Shown here in pieces: positions 53,229 to 63,142 of a stretch of DNA of 64,000 nt (the first letter of the stretch is position 1; every line of letters begins with the position of its first letter). Source of the stretch: Bacteroidota bacterium (lineage in GTDB: Bacteria; Bacteroidota; Bacteroidia; Bacteroidales; JAGONC01); the NCBI GenBank assembly GCA_026391695.1, contig JAPLDP010000034.1:1-64000 (forward strand), given 5' to 3'. Under the pieces are notes generated by a model. That model had not been told where the DNA came from. It was given only the letters and a program-made list of their open reading frames with translations, and made no database searches. The translations under genes and the position numbers were made by a program.

Positions 53229-53963
53229 TCAGAAATTTGGCTTCAGTGCATATTTATTATAGAATTCCTCAATGCATTTGACTGCCTCATCGGCTGTATC
53301 CACAAGCTGGAATATCTCCAGATCTTCAGGGGAAATCTTGTTGTCAGCCAGCAGTTTTTCTTTAAGCCAGCTGATGAGGCCGCTCCAGTATTCCCTGCCA
53401 ACCATGACGATGGGGAATTTGACCAGCTTATGGGTTTGTATCAGTGTGATGGCTTCAAACATCTCATCCAGAGTGCCATATCCTCCCGGCATAACGATAT
53501 ACCCCTGTGCATATTTCATGAACATGACTTTACGGACAAAGAAATAATGGAACGAAAGGTATTTATCCGGGTCGATAAAAGGATTGGGTACCTGCTCATA
53601 AGGCAGTTCAATATTTAATCCGACCGATTTACCTCCCGCAAAATGAGCGCCCTTGTTGGCAGCCTCCATGATGCCGGGGCCTCCGCCGGTGATGACGCCA
53701 AAGCCTTTCTTAACCAGCAGGTAAGCCATTTCCTCGGCCATGCGGTAATATTTGTTGGTGGGTTTTGCCCTTGCTGAACCAAAAATCGAAACACAGGGGC
53801 CGATTTTAGCCAGATTCTCAAATCCGTCGACAAGCTCAGCCATGACTTTAAACACCGACCACGCATCGGTAGTTTTGATCTCATTCCAGTTCTTTGGCGT
53901 GATAGCTTCCCTGATGTGATCCTCACTGGTCAAATAAATATCATCACTATTCTTGTCAATCAT
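53229..53963 (-). CDS. LOG-family (TIGR00730) nucleotide monophosphate-type hydrolase
   Basis: 244 residues. Rossmann fold with GGGPGIMEAANKGA and the family motif PGGYGTLDEMFEA. The first strand is CVSIFGSARA. LOG proteins remove ribose 5-phosphate from nucleotides (cytokinin riboside 5'-monophosphate or purine nucleotides); the natural substrate in this organism is not known. It lies upstream of the ABC permease and downstream of carB, spacing of 38 and 110 bases. Confidence 0.9.
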   Translation of the reverse strand: MIDKNSDDIYLTSEDHIREAITPKNWNEIKTTDAWSVFKVMAELVDGFENLAKIGPCVSIFGSARAKPTNKYYRMAEEMAYLLVKKGFGVITGGGPGIMEAANKGAHFAGGKSVGLNIELPYEQVPNPFIDPDKYLSFHYFFVRKVMFMKYAQGYIVMPGGYGTLDEMFEAITLIQTHKLVKFPIVMVGREYWSGLISWLKEKLLADNKISPEDLEIFQLVDTADEAVKCIEEFYNKYALKPNF

Positions 53964-54073
53964 AATGCAAGGTATTTATAATGCAAATGTATTCAATATT
54001 TTTATCGAAGCTGACCAGGCGAGGGATGGTTTTGTATTTTATCGCAGAGGGCGCAGAGGAATCACAGAACTGT

Positions 54074-57000
54074 TCAATATTCATCCCAGCTTGAGATGGA
54101 TAAATCTTTCAAATCCACCTTGCAGAAGGAATAAATAAATGCCCCGGCCAGCCGCGCATTGGTGATGAGCGGAATATTGAAATCGACCGCTGCACGACGA
54201 ATCCGATAGTCATTGTCGAGTTCTGTCTTGCTGAGGTTTTTCGGAATGTTGATTACCAGGTCGATCTTCCTTGCCTTCAGATAATCCAAAGTGTTGGGTT
54301 TTTTATCTTCATCAGGCCAGTGAAGAAGTGTTGAGGCTAAATGGTTTTTTGTGAAGAAATCATGGGTGCCGCCGGTGGCAAAGATATGATAACCCTTTTC
54401 AGCCAGCATGCGGGCGCTGTCCAGCAGTTCGATCTTTGACCGGGTTGGGCCACTGGAGAAAAGAACAGCCTGCTGCGGAATCGTATATCCTACCGAAAGC
54501 ATCGACTTCAGGATGGCTTCATAATAATTGTCGCCGATGCATCCCACTTCGCCTGTTGATACCATATCAACTCCGAGCACAGGGTCAGCTTTCTGGAGAC
54601 GTGCAAAAGAGAACTGGGACGCTTTGACACCGACATAATCAAGGTCAAACAGCGATTTATCGGGTTTTTCAACAGGTCTGCCGAGCATGATCCGTGTGGC
54701 TATATCAATGAAGTTGGTCTTCAACACTTTCGATATAAACGGGAAGCTCCTGGAAGCCCTCAGATTACATTCAATGACCATGACATCATTGTCTTTGGCG
54801 AGGAACTGAATATTGAAAGGACCCGATATCTGAAGGGTTTCTGCTATCTGACGTGATATTTTTTTAATTCTTCTTACGGTTTCGACATAGATTTTTTGTG
54901 GCGGGAAGAGCATCGTTGCATCACCGGAGTGGACACCTGCAAACTCTACATGCTCCGAAATGGCATAGCAGATGATCTCTCCATCCTTGGCGACGGCATC
55001 CATTTCGATCTCCTTGGCCTCTTCAATAAATTGCGAAACGACTACCGGATATTGCTTCGACACTTCAGTGGCCAGTTCAAGATAATGATCGAGCTCATTC
55101 TTATTTGACACCACATTCATTGCAGCACCTGACAGGACATAGGACGGTCGCACAATGACCGGGAATCCCACTTCCCTGGCGAATGTATGCACATCATCGA
55201 TGACCGACAGCTCTTTCCAGCGGGGCTGGTCGATCGACAGCTCATCCAGCATGGCTGAAAACTTATGACGGTTCTCAGCCCTGTCAATGGAAAATGGCGA
55301 AGTGCCGAGTATTGTCACCTCCTGCTCCAGGAGCCGCATAGCCAGGTTATTGGGTATCTGTCCCCCGGTCGAAACAATCACACCTTCGGGCATTTCGAAA
55401 TCAATGATGTCCATGACACGTTCAAATGTCAGCTCTTCAAAGTATAACCTGTCACAGATATCATAATCTGTGCTGACGGTTTCAGGATTATAATTGATCA
55501 TCACCGACTGGTAACCTTCCTTTTTAAGGGTATTCAATGCATTTACCCCACACCAGTCGAACTCCACGCTGCTGCCAATACGGTATGCGCCTGATCCCAA
55601 TACGATAACCGATCTCTTCGTCTTGTCAACTTCAACATCATGCTCGCTGCCGTTATAGGTGAGGTAGAGGTAATTAGTCTGTGCAGGATATTCTGCCGCC
55701 ATGGTGTCGATCTGTTTGACAAATGGAAGTATCTTTTTCTTCTTTCGGTGTTGCCTGATCTTCAACAGGTCATCAGTGATATGATCTTTGTCACTTCTGA
55801 AAATAAATCTGGCGATCTGAAAATCCGAGAATCCCATTTTTTTTGCCGTCAGAAGCAGGTCATCCGGAAGAGCACTGAGCGAATGGAATGCAAGTAGTTC
55901 ATTTCTGATATCAAAAATGTTCCTGAGTTTTTCGAGGAACCAGCGGTCGATTTTGGTCAGTTCATATATCCGGTCGATGCTGTATTGTTTATGAAGCGCC
56001 ATGGCGATGACAAAGATGCGCATGTCGGTGGGTATAGCCAGCTCTCTGTCGATGAAGATATCTTCAATATCTTTATTGCCGACAAATCCATGCATACCCT
56101 GGCCTATCATTCGCAGACCTTTCTGGATAGCTTCTTCAAAAGTCCTGCCGATAGCCATCACCTCGCCGACGCTTTTCATGCTGGAGCCTATTTCACGTGA
56201 TACACCACGGAACTTATCAAGATCCCATCTGGGTATCTTAACAACAACATAGTCGAGTGCCGGCTCAAAGAAAGCTGAAGTCTCTTTTGTGATCGAATTT
56301 TTCAATTCAAATAATCCATAACCAAGTGCCAGTTTAGCCGCGACAAAAGCCAGGGGATAGCCTGTGGCCTTTGATGCCAGGGCACTCGACCTGGAGAGGC
56401 GTGCGTTGACTTCAATAACCCTGTAGTCTTCCGACTCCGGGTCTACAGCAAACTGCACATTGCATTCGCCCACAATGCCAATATGCCGTATGATGCGGAT
56501 TGAGAGCTCACGTAGCTTATGGTATTCGCGGTTCGTAAGCGTTTGTGATGGAGCCACAACAATGCTTTCACCGGTGTGTATACCCAGAGGATCGAAGTTC
56601 TCCATGTTGCACACTGTGATACAATTATTATAACAGTCGCGGACGACCTCATATTCCACCTCCTTCCATCCTTTGAGCGATTCTTCCACTAGCACCTGAT
56701 TTGAGAATGAGAATGCCTTTTCAGCCAGGGCAAAAAGTTCCTTTTCATCGGAACAGAAACCGCTTCCAAGGCCTCCCAGGGCATAAGCTGACCTGATGAT
56801 CAGCGGGTAGCCGAGGTGGTTGGCAGCAGTGAGAGCCCCCTGCACACTTTTTACGGCGACACTCTTTGGCGTTTTGACGTCAATCTCACCAAGCTTCCGG
56901 GCAAAGAGTTCACGGTCTTCGGTGTTAATTATAGCTTGTACCGATGTGCCCAGGACTTTCATTTTATACTTTTCGAAAATGCCGTTTTTGAATAGTTCAA

Positions 57001-57292
57001 TGCCGCAGTTCAGTGCTGTCTGTCCGCCAAAGGAGAGAAGGATGCTGTCGGGCTTTTCCTTAGCGATGACTTTTTCCACAAAAAAAGGTGTGACCGGAAG
57101 GAAATAGATCTTATCGGCCAGCCCCTCGGATGTCTGGACAGTGGCGATGTTTGGATTTATCAGGACTGTGCGAATGCCTTCCTCGCGCAGCGCCTTGAGA
57201 GCCTGGGTGCCGGAATAATCAAATTCCCCCGCTTCGCCGATTTTCAGTGCGCCGGAACCCAGCACTATGACATTATTTATTCCTTCATCCAT
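54074..57292 (-). CDS. carB: Carbamoyl-phosphate synthase, large subunit
   Basis: 1072 residues. Two ATP-grasp halves (each with GSGA...IG start and E-x-NARLSRSSA or E-x-NLRASRSF), an oligomerisation domain between them, and an allosteric MGS-type domain at the C-terminus (IFATGGTHDFF). The ATG at 57292 gives the family start DEGINNVIVLGSGALKIG and overlaps the carA stop by eight bases. It forms carbamoyl phosphate for pyrimidines and arginine. Confidence 0.97.
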   Translation of the reverse strand: MDEGINNVIVLGSGALKIGEAGEFDYSGTQALKALREEGIRTVLINPNIATVQTSEGLADKIYFLPVTPFFVEKVIAKEKPDSILLSFGGQTALNCGIELFKNGIFEKYKMKVLGTSVQAIINTEDRELFARKLGEIDVKTPKSVAVKSVQGALTAANHLGYPLIIRSAYALGGLGSGFCSDEKELFALAEKAFSFSNQVLVEESLKGWKEVEYEVVRDCYNNCITVCNMENFDPLGIHTGESIVVAPSQTLTNREYHKLRELSIRIIRHIGIVGECNVQFAVDPESEDYRVIEVNARLSRSSALASKATGYPLAFVAAKLALGYGLFELKNSITKETSAFFEPALDYVVVKIPRWDLDKFRGVSREIGSSMKSVGEVMAIGRTFEEAIQKGLRMIGQGMHGFVGNKDIEDIFIDRELAIPTDMRIFVIAMALHKQYSIDRIYELTKIDRWFLEKLRNIFDIRNELLAFHSLSALPDDLLLTAKKMGFSDFQIARFIFRSDKDHITDDLLKIRQHRKKKKILPFVKQIDTMAAEYPAQTNYLYLTYNGSEHDVEVDKTKRSVIVLGSGAYRIGSSVEFDWCGVNALNTLKKEGYQSVMINYNPETVSTDYDICDRLYFEELTFERVMDIIDFEMPEGVIVSTGGQIPNNLAMRLLEQEVTILGTSPFSIDRAENRHKFSAMLDELSIDQPRWKELSVIDDVHTFAREVGFPVIVRPSYVLSGAAMNVVSNKNELDHYLELATEVSKQYPVVVSQFIEEAKEIEMDAVAKDGEIICYAISEHVEFAGVHSGDATMLFPPQKIYVETVRRIKKISRQIAETLQISGPFNIQFLAKDNDVMVIECNLRASRSFPFISKVLKTNFIDIATRIMLGRPVEKPDKSLFDLDYVGVKASQFSFARLQKADPVLGVDMVSTGEVGCIGDNYYEAILKSMLSVGYTIPQQAVLFSSGPTRSKIELLDSARMLAEKGYHIFATGGTHDFFTKNHLASTLLHWPDEDKKPNTLDYLKARKIDLVINIPKNLSKTELDNDYRIRRAAVDFNIPLITNARLAGAFIYSFCKVDLKDLSISSWDEY

Positions 57293-58367
57293 TTTTCCTT
57301 TGTTTAACCAGCCTGATAAAATCATCAAAAAGAAATTCAGTATCTACCGGTCCGGCGGAAGCCTCAGGATGAAACTGCACCGCCATCCAAGGCATGCTGC
57401 GATGTATAATACCTTCGCATGTGCCGTCGTTCAGGTTGGTAAAAGAAGATTCCCATTCCTCCGGAAGAGATGATGTTTCAACAGCATAACCATGGTTCTG
57501 TGATGTGATATAGCACAGTTTTGTCCCATTCCGGATCACCGGCTGGTTATGGCTTCTGTGCCCATACTTCAGCTTATAGGTCCTTGCCCCTGCGGCCAGG
57601 GCCATTAGCTGCGATCCGAGGCATATACCGAAAATTGGATAGCCGGCAGCATACAACTTCCTGATGTGTTCGATGGTTTTGGTGCACTGGGCCGGATCAC
57701 CCGGACCATTCGACAGTAAAACGCCATCAAAATCCTCTCCCGCCGGATCATAATCCCAGGGAACCCTTATCACCGTGACGTCACGCTTCAGTAAACAGCG
57801 GATGATATTATTCTTGGTGCCGCAATCGACCAGCAATATCCTTATTGATCCTTGTCCATACACAGTTTTTATGGAAGCAGATACCTGGGCAACAAGATTA
57901 TCCTTGTTGGGATCATAAAAGTCAATATCCCTGTCGATAATTATCTTTCCGGGCATGGCTCCTTTCTCTCTGATCTTCCTGGTCAGAGCCCGTGTGTCAA
58001 TGCCTGCGATAGCTGGCACACCCTGGCGGGTCAGCCACTCCGAAAGGCTTGCAGAAGCATTCCAATGGCTGTATTTATCAGAATAATCGGCAATGATGAG
58101 ACCGGTGACCTGTACTTTATCCGACTCAAAATTTTCAGCCAGCCCGTTTCGTAATACGTATTCAGGAACACCATAATTTCCGATCAACGGATAGGTGGCG
58201 ACAAGTATCTGTCCCTTATAGGATGGATCTGTGAGGCTCTCAGGATACCCTGTCATGGCGGTGCTAAAAACTACTTCACCCGCTGCAGAGTATAACGCAC
58301 CAAAGGAGCGTCCGTGATATACCGTTCCATCTTCCAGGATAAGCCGGGCTGGTAATGTTTGGTTCAT
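57285..58367 (-). CDS. carA: Carbamoyl-phosphate synthase, small subunit (glutaminase)
   Basis: 360 residues. The class I amidotransferase site shows the nucleophile Cys in FGICLGSQLMALA, and His-Glu in QFHPEAS. The N-terminal half has the CPSase-small fold (ALILEDGTVYHG-like start and the FSTAMTGYPESLTDPSY segment). It supplies ammonia from glutamine to CarB. The end overlaps carB by eight bases (ATGGATGA), so the two are co-translated. Confidence 0.97.
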   Translation of the reverse strand: MNQTLPARLILEDGTVYHGRSFGALYSAAGEVVFSTAMTGYPESLTDPSYKGQILVATYPLIGNYGVPEYVLRNGLAENFESDKVQVTGLIIADYSDKYSHWNASASLSEWLTRQGVPAIAGIDTRALTRKIREKGAMPGKIIIDRDIDFYDPNKDNLVAQVSASIKTVYGQGSIRILLVDCGTKNNIIRCLLKRDVTVIRVPWDYDPAGEDFDGVLLSNGPGDPAQCTKTIEHIRKLYAAGYPIFGICLGSQLMALAAGARTYKLKYGHRSHNQPVIRNGTKLCYITSQNHGYAVETSSLPEEWESSFTNLNDGTCEGIIHRSMPWMAVQFHPEASAGPVDTEFLFDDFIRLVKQRKNG

Positions 58368-58400
58368 GAATTGAAAGATAAAATTATTCTGAAAAACAGA

Positions 58401-61226
58401 TCAGTTCAAGATTTTCCTGATATATCTGGCTGTATAGCTGGTTGGATGATCTTTCATTTCTTCGGGTGTTCCCTCGGCAATGATAAATCCACCCCGTTCG
58501 CCGCCTTCAGGTCCCATGTCAATGATATAATCAGCCATTTTGATGACCTCCATATTATGTTCGATGATCAGGATGGTGTTGCCCTTATCGGCCAGACGGA
58601 AAAGAACATCCATCAGTACCTTGACATCTTCAAAGTGCAGTCCTGTAGTGGGTTCATCCAGAATATACATTGTGCGGCCGGTATCTTTTTTTGACAGCTC
58701 GGCAGCCAGCTTGACCCGCTGTGCTTCGCCCCCAGAAAGTGTTGTAGAGGGCTGTCCAAGGGATATATAGCCAAGACCGACATCGTGGAGGGTTTTTATT
58801 TTTTGAATGATCGAAGGGATATTACTGAAGAATTCCACTGACTGGTCAATGGTCATGTCGAGCACGTCGTTGATGGATTTTCCCTTGTACCTTACTTCCA
58901 GGGTCTCGCGGTTGTAACGTTTGCCATTACATGTTTCGCACACCACCTGCACATCGGGCAGGAAATTCATTTCAATGACCCTGACCCCCGCGCCTTTACA
59001 GGTTTCGCAACGGCCTCCCTTCACATTGAATGAGAACCTCCCGGGTGTATAACCCCTTATTTTTGACTCAGGAAGCTGGTGAAAGAGTTTCCGGATATCA
59101 TCAAATACTCCGGTATATGTTGCAGGATTTGATCGCGGTGTGCGGCCAATAGGCGACTGATCGATCTCGATCACCTTGTCGAGGTATTCCATACCCGAAA
59201 TGGAACCATAGGGTAAAGGCTTCAGATCCGACCTGTAAAACTTCTTGCTCAGGATGGGGTACAACGTTTCGTTGATCAGCGAGGATTTACCGCTGCCTGA
59301 GACGCCGGTGACACAGGAAAGTATTCCAAGTGGCAAACGCAGAGTGACGTCCTTGAGGTTGTTGCCCCTGGCACCTTTTAAGATGAGATAATGACCATTG
59401 CTTTCTCTTCTTTTCGTCGGTATAGCTATTTCTTTTTTCCCGCTGAGGTAGTGGCATGTGATTGAGTCACAATCTTTCATTTCGGAAGGATTCCCCGTTG
59501 CTACAATACGTCCGCCATGTTTGCCTGCACCCGGACCTATGTCAACGACATAATCAGCCGAAAGAATGGTTTCTTTATCATGTTCCACCACGAGTATAGA
59601 GTTGCCCAGGTCCCTCAGATCCCTGAGAGCGCTGATGAGCCGCTGATTGTCTCTCTGGTGCAGGCCGATGCTGGGCTCATCAAGGATATAGAGAACGCCG
59701 ACAAGCTGCGACCCGATTTGTGTGGCCAGTCGTATCCTCTGCGATTCCCCTCCCGACAAACTCCTTGCAGAACGGTTCAGGGTGAGGTAATCCAGCCCGA
59801 CGTCCAGCAGGAATTGGATCCTCGTCCTGAGTTCCCTCACAAGCTCCCTCGCTATGCTGGATTTACGTTCATCCAAATGATCAAAGATGTGATCAAACCA
59901 GTGATAGAGGTTGATGATATCCATATTGGCCAGGTCAGCGATGTTTTTTTCACCGATTTTGAAATGCAGGGATTCTTTTTTCAGCCTGTGACCATTACAT
60001 TCAGGGCAGGGTATCTTGTTCATGAAGCCGGTGACCCACTTCCTTAATCCTTCTGTTTCCAGATGGGCGTATTGGTTTGCGATAAAATTGGCTATACCTT
60101 CAAAGCTAAGCGAATAGGTTGATGTGATGCCCAGATATTCATTTTTCACTTTGAAGACTTCATCAGAGCCATAAAGCACAATATTCATAGAGTGCTGCGG
60201 GATGTCCTGTATCGGTGTATCAAGGGTGAATCCATACTTTTCGCCGATGGATTCCATCTGTTTATAGATCCAGTTATTTTTATATTCTCCAAGAGGTGCC
60301 AGACCTCCTTTTTTAATGCTTTTAGAAGGATCGGGAATTATTTTTTCAATGTCTATTTCGGTAATGACGCCCAGTCCATTGCAGTTAGGGCAAGCGCCAT
60401 AAGGCGAATTGAATGAAAAGGTATTGGGTTCCGGTTCGCTGTAGGATATGCCTGATTCGGGGCACATGAGCTGCCGGCTGTAAGGTTGTGTGACCTGCGT
60501 ATCGGAATCCATGACCAGTACGCTGTCTTTACCATATTTTAGACCCAAGTGTATAGCCTCAATGATCCTCTTTTTGTTGCTGTCGCTGACCATTATCCTG
60601 TCAATGACCACTTCAATGTCATGGATCTTGTACCTGTCGAGCTGCATTCCGAAGGTGATTTCCTTGATTTCGCCATCAATGCGGACTTTCAGGAATCCCT
60701 GCCGCCGCACCTGTTCGAATAACTCGCGGTAATGTCCCTTCCGGCCTTTCACCAAGGGGCTGAGAATGATGACATGACGGTCATTGTAATGTTCCAGAAT
60801 GAGATTGACGATCTGGTCAGACGTATACCGGACCATCTTCAGCCCGGTAACATAGGAATAAGCGTCGGCAATGCGGGCGTAAAGCAACCTGAGGAAATCA
60901 TAAATTTCAGTTATCGTTCCTACAGTGGAGCGGGGATTTTTATTGGTCGATTTTTGTTCAATGGATATCACAGGGCTTAATCCTGTAATCATATCCACAT
61001 CGGGCCTTTCCAGAGCACCAATGAACTGCCTCGCATAGGCTGAGAAGGTTTCCATGTATCGGCGCTGTCCCTCGGCATAAATGGTGTCAAATGCCAGTGA
61101 TGATTTTCCGCTGCCACTTAATCCGGTGATCACCACCAGCTTATTGCGCGGTATCTTCAGGTCAATGTTCTGAAGATTATGCACACGGGCACCGTATATT
61201 TCCAAATATGGTTCGCTTGGTAGCAT
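58401..61226 (-). CDS. uvrA: Excinuclease ABC subunit A
   Basis: 941 residues, full length. Two ABC ATPase domains: Walker A GLSGSGKSSLAFD and GVSGSGKSSLINE; signatures SLSGGESQRIRLA and TLSGGEAQRVKLA. Zinc-finger cysteines in CPNCNGLG and CETCKGAG...CETCNGKRY. It finds DNA lesions in nucleotide excision repair with UvrB. It is a single gene, 33 bases upstream of the start of carA in minus-strand order. Confidence 0.98.
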   Translation of the reverse strand: MLPSEPYLEIYGARVHNLQNIDLKIPRNKLVVITGLSGSGKSSLAFDTIYAEGQRRYMETFSAYARQFIGALERPDVDMITGLSPVISIEQKSTNKNPRSTVGTITEIYDFLRLLYARIADAYSYVTGLKMVRYTSDQIVNLILEHYNDRHVIILSPLVKGRKGHYRELFEQVRRQGFLKVRIDGEIKEITFGMQLDRYKIHDIEVVIDRIMVSDSNKKRIIEAIHLGLKYGKDSVLVMDSDTQVTQPYSRQLMCPESGISYSEPEPNTFSFNSPYGACPNCNGLGVITEIDIEKIIPDPSKSIKKGGLAPLGEYKNNWIYKQMESIGEKYGFTLDTPIQDIPQHSMNIVLYGSDEVFKVKNEYLGITSTYSLSFEGIANFIANQYAHLETEGLRKWVTGFMNKIPCPECNGHRLKKESLHFKIGEKNIADLANMDIINLYHWFDHIFDHLDERKSSIARELVRELRTRIQFLLDVGLDYLTLNRSARSLSGGESQRIRLATQIGSQLVGVLYILDEPSIGLHQRDNQRLISALRDLRDLGNSILVVEHDKETILSADYVVDIGPGAGKHGGRIVATGNPSEMKDCDSITCHYLSGKKEIAIPTKRRESNGHYLILKGARGNNLKDVTLRLPLGILSCVTGVSGSGKSSLINETLYPILSKKFYRSDLKPLPYGSISGMEYLDKVIEIDQSPIGRTPRSNPATYTGVFDDIRKLFHQLPESKIRGYTPGRFSFNVKGGRCETCKGAGVRVIEMNFLPDVQVVCETCNGKRYNRETLEVRYKGKSINDVLDMTIDQSVEFFSNIPSIIQKIKTLHDVGLGYISLGQPSTTLSGGEAQRVKLAAELSKKDTGRTMYILDEPTTGLHFEDVKVLMDVLFRLADKGNTILIIEHNMEVIKMADYIIDMGPEGGERGGFIIAEGTPEEMKDHPTSYTARYIRKILN

Positions 61227-61257
61227 AAATTTTTATATTCCCGGAACGTGAGGTGCA

Positions 61258-62274
61258 CTATATCAAATCAATCACCTTCAGTGTATCTCCAAATATCGCA
61301 TCCTCTTCAAAATCATTATTCTCCAGTAATTTGCTGTAGTTCAGAAATCCATCTTTCGGTAAATGAATGATATAAGTTTTATTCTGCCTGTTCTTTAAAT
61401 AATTCTGCCTAAGCCAGGGATTTAATTCTTTTAATGCCAGGTAACTGATATTCTGTTTTTTCGCAAATTGAGCCAAATCGTCAACCGGTTTATTGATAGC
61501 CATAGTATCAGTCGGAATAGCCGGATAAAAATCTTTTACGCGGAGGAAATATCCATAATGAGTGGGATAGGAATAAATGTTTTTTATGGCGAGAATTCTG
61601 TAAATGTACCTGCTGGTTTCTTCGCTTAAAAGTAAATCGTAATATGACGTCGCCTTTTGTTTGTCCAATATTTCACTGATTTGTTGTATTCCGGCATTAT
61701 AGGAAGCTGCAGCAAGAGTCCAGTTTTGAAATATACTGTAAGCATCACGGAAATACCTGCACGCAGCTTCTGTCGATTTCTCAATATGATAACGTTCATC
61801 TACTTCAGTGTTGATTTCAAGACCATACTCATTGCCTGTGGTGCTGAGAAACTGCCAGAATCCTGTTGCCCCGGTTGGTGATATCACATTACGCAGGCCG
61901 CTTTCGATCATGGCAACATACTTAAAATCATCAGGTATACCATACTTTTTAAGGATTGGTTCGATGACAGGTAGATAGCGGTGTGCACGCTTGAACATGA
62001 ATAGGGTGGAGGAATGCCAGTAGGTGTTGACTATCAGTTCTCGATCGAGTGCTTCACGCACATAAAAAAGATCAAGAGGAACCGGTTCACCGGCAAAAAC
62101 CAGTGAATCAGGAACAGGAGGCGATAAAATCCTGTTATTCCTTGTAAAAGCATTCCAGTAAGCCACGTCCGATGTGCCATCATGATGTGAGAAAATAAAA
62201 ATTAATCCAGCAGCCAGCAGGATCATAACCGGGAAGCCGAAATAAAGTATTTTTTTTATTATCGTTTTAGTCAT
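61258..62274 (-). CDS. Membrane-anchored lytic transglycosylase (SLT domain)
   Basis: 338 residues. An N-terminal membrane helix (residues 11-29) anchors it. The SLT domain at about 100-240 has the catalytic Glu in VAMIESGLRN, then SPTGATGFWQFLSTTGNEYG and LAAASYNAGI. The C-terminal part, PAIPTDTMAIN ... NISYLALKELNPWL, resembles a LysM module. It cleaves peptidoglycan glycan strands, probably MltD-like. Next to uvrA and rfbC without obvious operon link. Confidence 0.9.
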   Translation of the reverse strand: MTKTIIKKILYFGFPVMILLAAGLIFIFSHHDGTSDVAYWNAFTRNNRILSPPVPDSLVFAGEPVPLDLFYVREALDRELIVNTYWHSSTLFMFKRAHRYLPVIEPILKKYGIPDDFKYVAMIESGLRNVISPTGATGFWQFLSTTGNEYGLEINTEVDERYHIEKSTEAACRYFRDAYSIFQNWTLAAASYNAGIQQISEILDKQKATSYYDLLLSEETSRYIYRILAIKNIYSYPTHYGYFLRVKDFYPAIPTDTMAINKPVDDLAQFAKKQNISYLALKELNPWLRQNYLKNRQNKTYIIHLPKDGFLNYSKLLENNDFEEDAIFGDTLKVIDLI

Positions 62275-62354
62275 AGGAAAATCTGATCATAAATTGTAAC
62301 GAACTGCCTGCATCATTATTAAATTAATTTCCCATATTGATCCCTGATCATTGA

Positions 62355-62906
62355 TCATTGCATAATAAACGGGCTTTGAATATCTTTGAATAGCGGTGCG
62401 TTGTTATCTTTTTCTGCCAGGACCGGATTCTGAAAATTCCAGTTGATATTGAGGTCTGGATCATCCCATCGGATACTTCTTTCCGCATCCCGGTTGTATA
62501 CAGTGGTGCATTTATATGAAAAAATGGAATCATCTTCCAGTGTCAGGAATCCGTGAGCAAATCCCGGCGGTATCCAGTACAGGAATTTATTTTCTCCGGT
62601 GAGAACCGCCGAACACCATTTACCATAAAATGGCGAATGCCGCCTGATATCAACAGCAACATCCAGCACAGCTCCTTTAATCACTCTGACCAGTTTGCCC
62701 TGCTCAAAGGGCGGGATCTGATAATGTAATCCCCGCAGCACCCCTTTCTTTGACATGGATTCATTATCCTGCACAAACATATAATCCATGCCGGCTTCTG
62801 CAAACCGCTCAAAATGGTAGGATTCATAAAAATAGCCCCTGTTGTCACGATACACATCAGGTTTAATGAGCCATACATCCGGGATATCTGATTTAATGAT
62901 CTCCAT
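62355..62906 (-). CDS. rfbC: dTDP-4-dehydrorhamnose 3,5-epimerase
   Basis: 183 residues. Cupin fold with the catalytic His in RGLHYQ and Asp in VAVDIRRHSP, plus PPGFAHGFLTL and CTTVYNRDAERSIRWDDP. It makes dTDP-4-keto-L-rhamnose for surface polysaccharides. The ATG at 62906 is taken over one codon upstream (62909). No other rfb gene is in view. Confidence 0.95.
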   Translation of the reverse strand: MEIIKSDIPDVWLIKPDVYRDNRGYFYESYHFERFAEAGMDYMFVQDNESMSKKGVLRGLHYQIPPFEQGKLVRVIKGAVLDVAVDIRRHSPFYGKWCSAVLTGENKFLYWIPPGFAHGFLTLEDDSIFSYKCTTVYNRDAERSIRWDDPDLNINWNFQNPVLAEKDNNAPLFKDIQSPFIMQ

Positions 62907-62984
62907 CAAATTTCAAATTACAAGTATTCTATTGTTCTTTGCTATCCAGATATTCAATAATCTTTCAAATTCATTGTTAATTAG

Positions 62985-63107
62985 CCTCACCCCCTGTCCC
63001 CCTCTCCTCCAAGAGAGGGGGTGAAGGGGGTGAGGTATTTTGGTCAAATTCCCCGCAGTTCGCTGCGGAATTTGTGTTTAAAGCTTACTCTATGGTTCAT
63101 ACCAATT
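62985..63107. repeat. CCTCACCCCC hairpin repeat with conserved tail, copy 3
   Basis: The hairpin CCTCACCCCCTGTCCCCCTC ... GGGGGTGAGG (62985-63035) is followed by the tail AATTCCCCGCAGTTCGCTGC ... TTCATACCAATT (to 63107), matching 34613-34680. It sits between rfbC and lpdA. Confidence 0.75.
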
Positions 63108-63142
63108 TAATTTTCAAATTGACAAATTAACACATTGTCACA

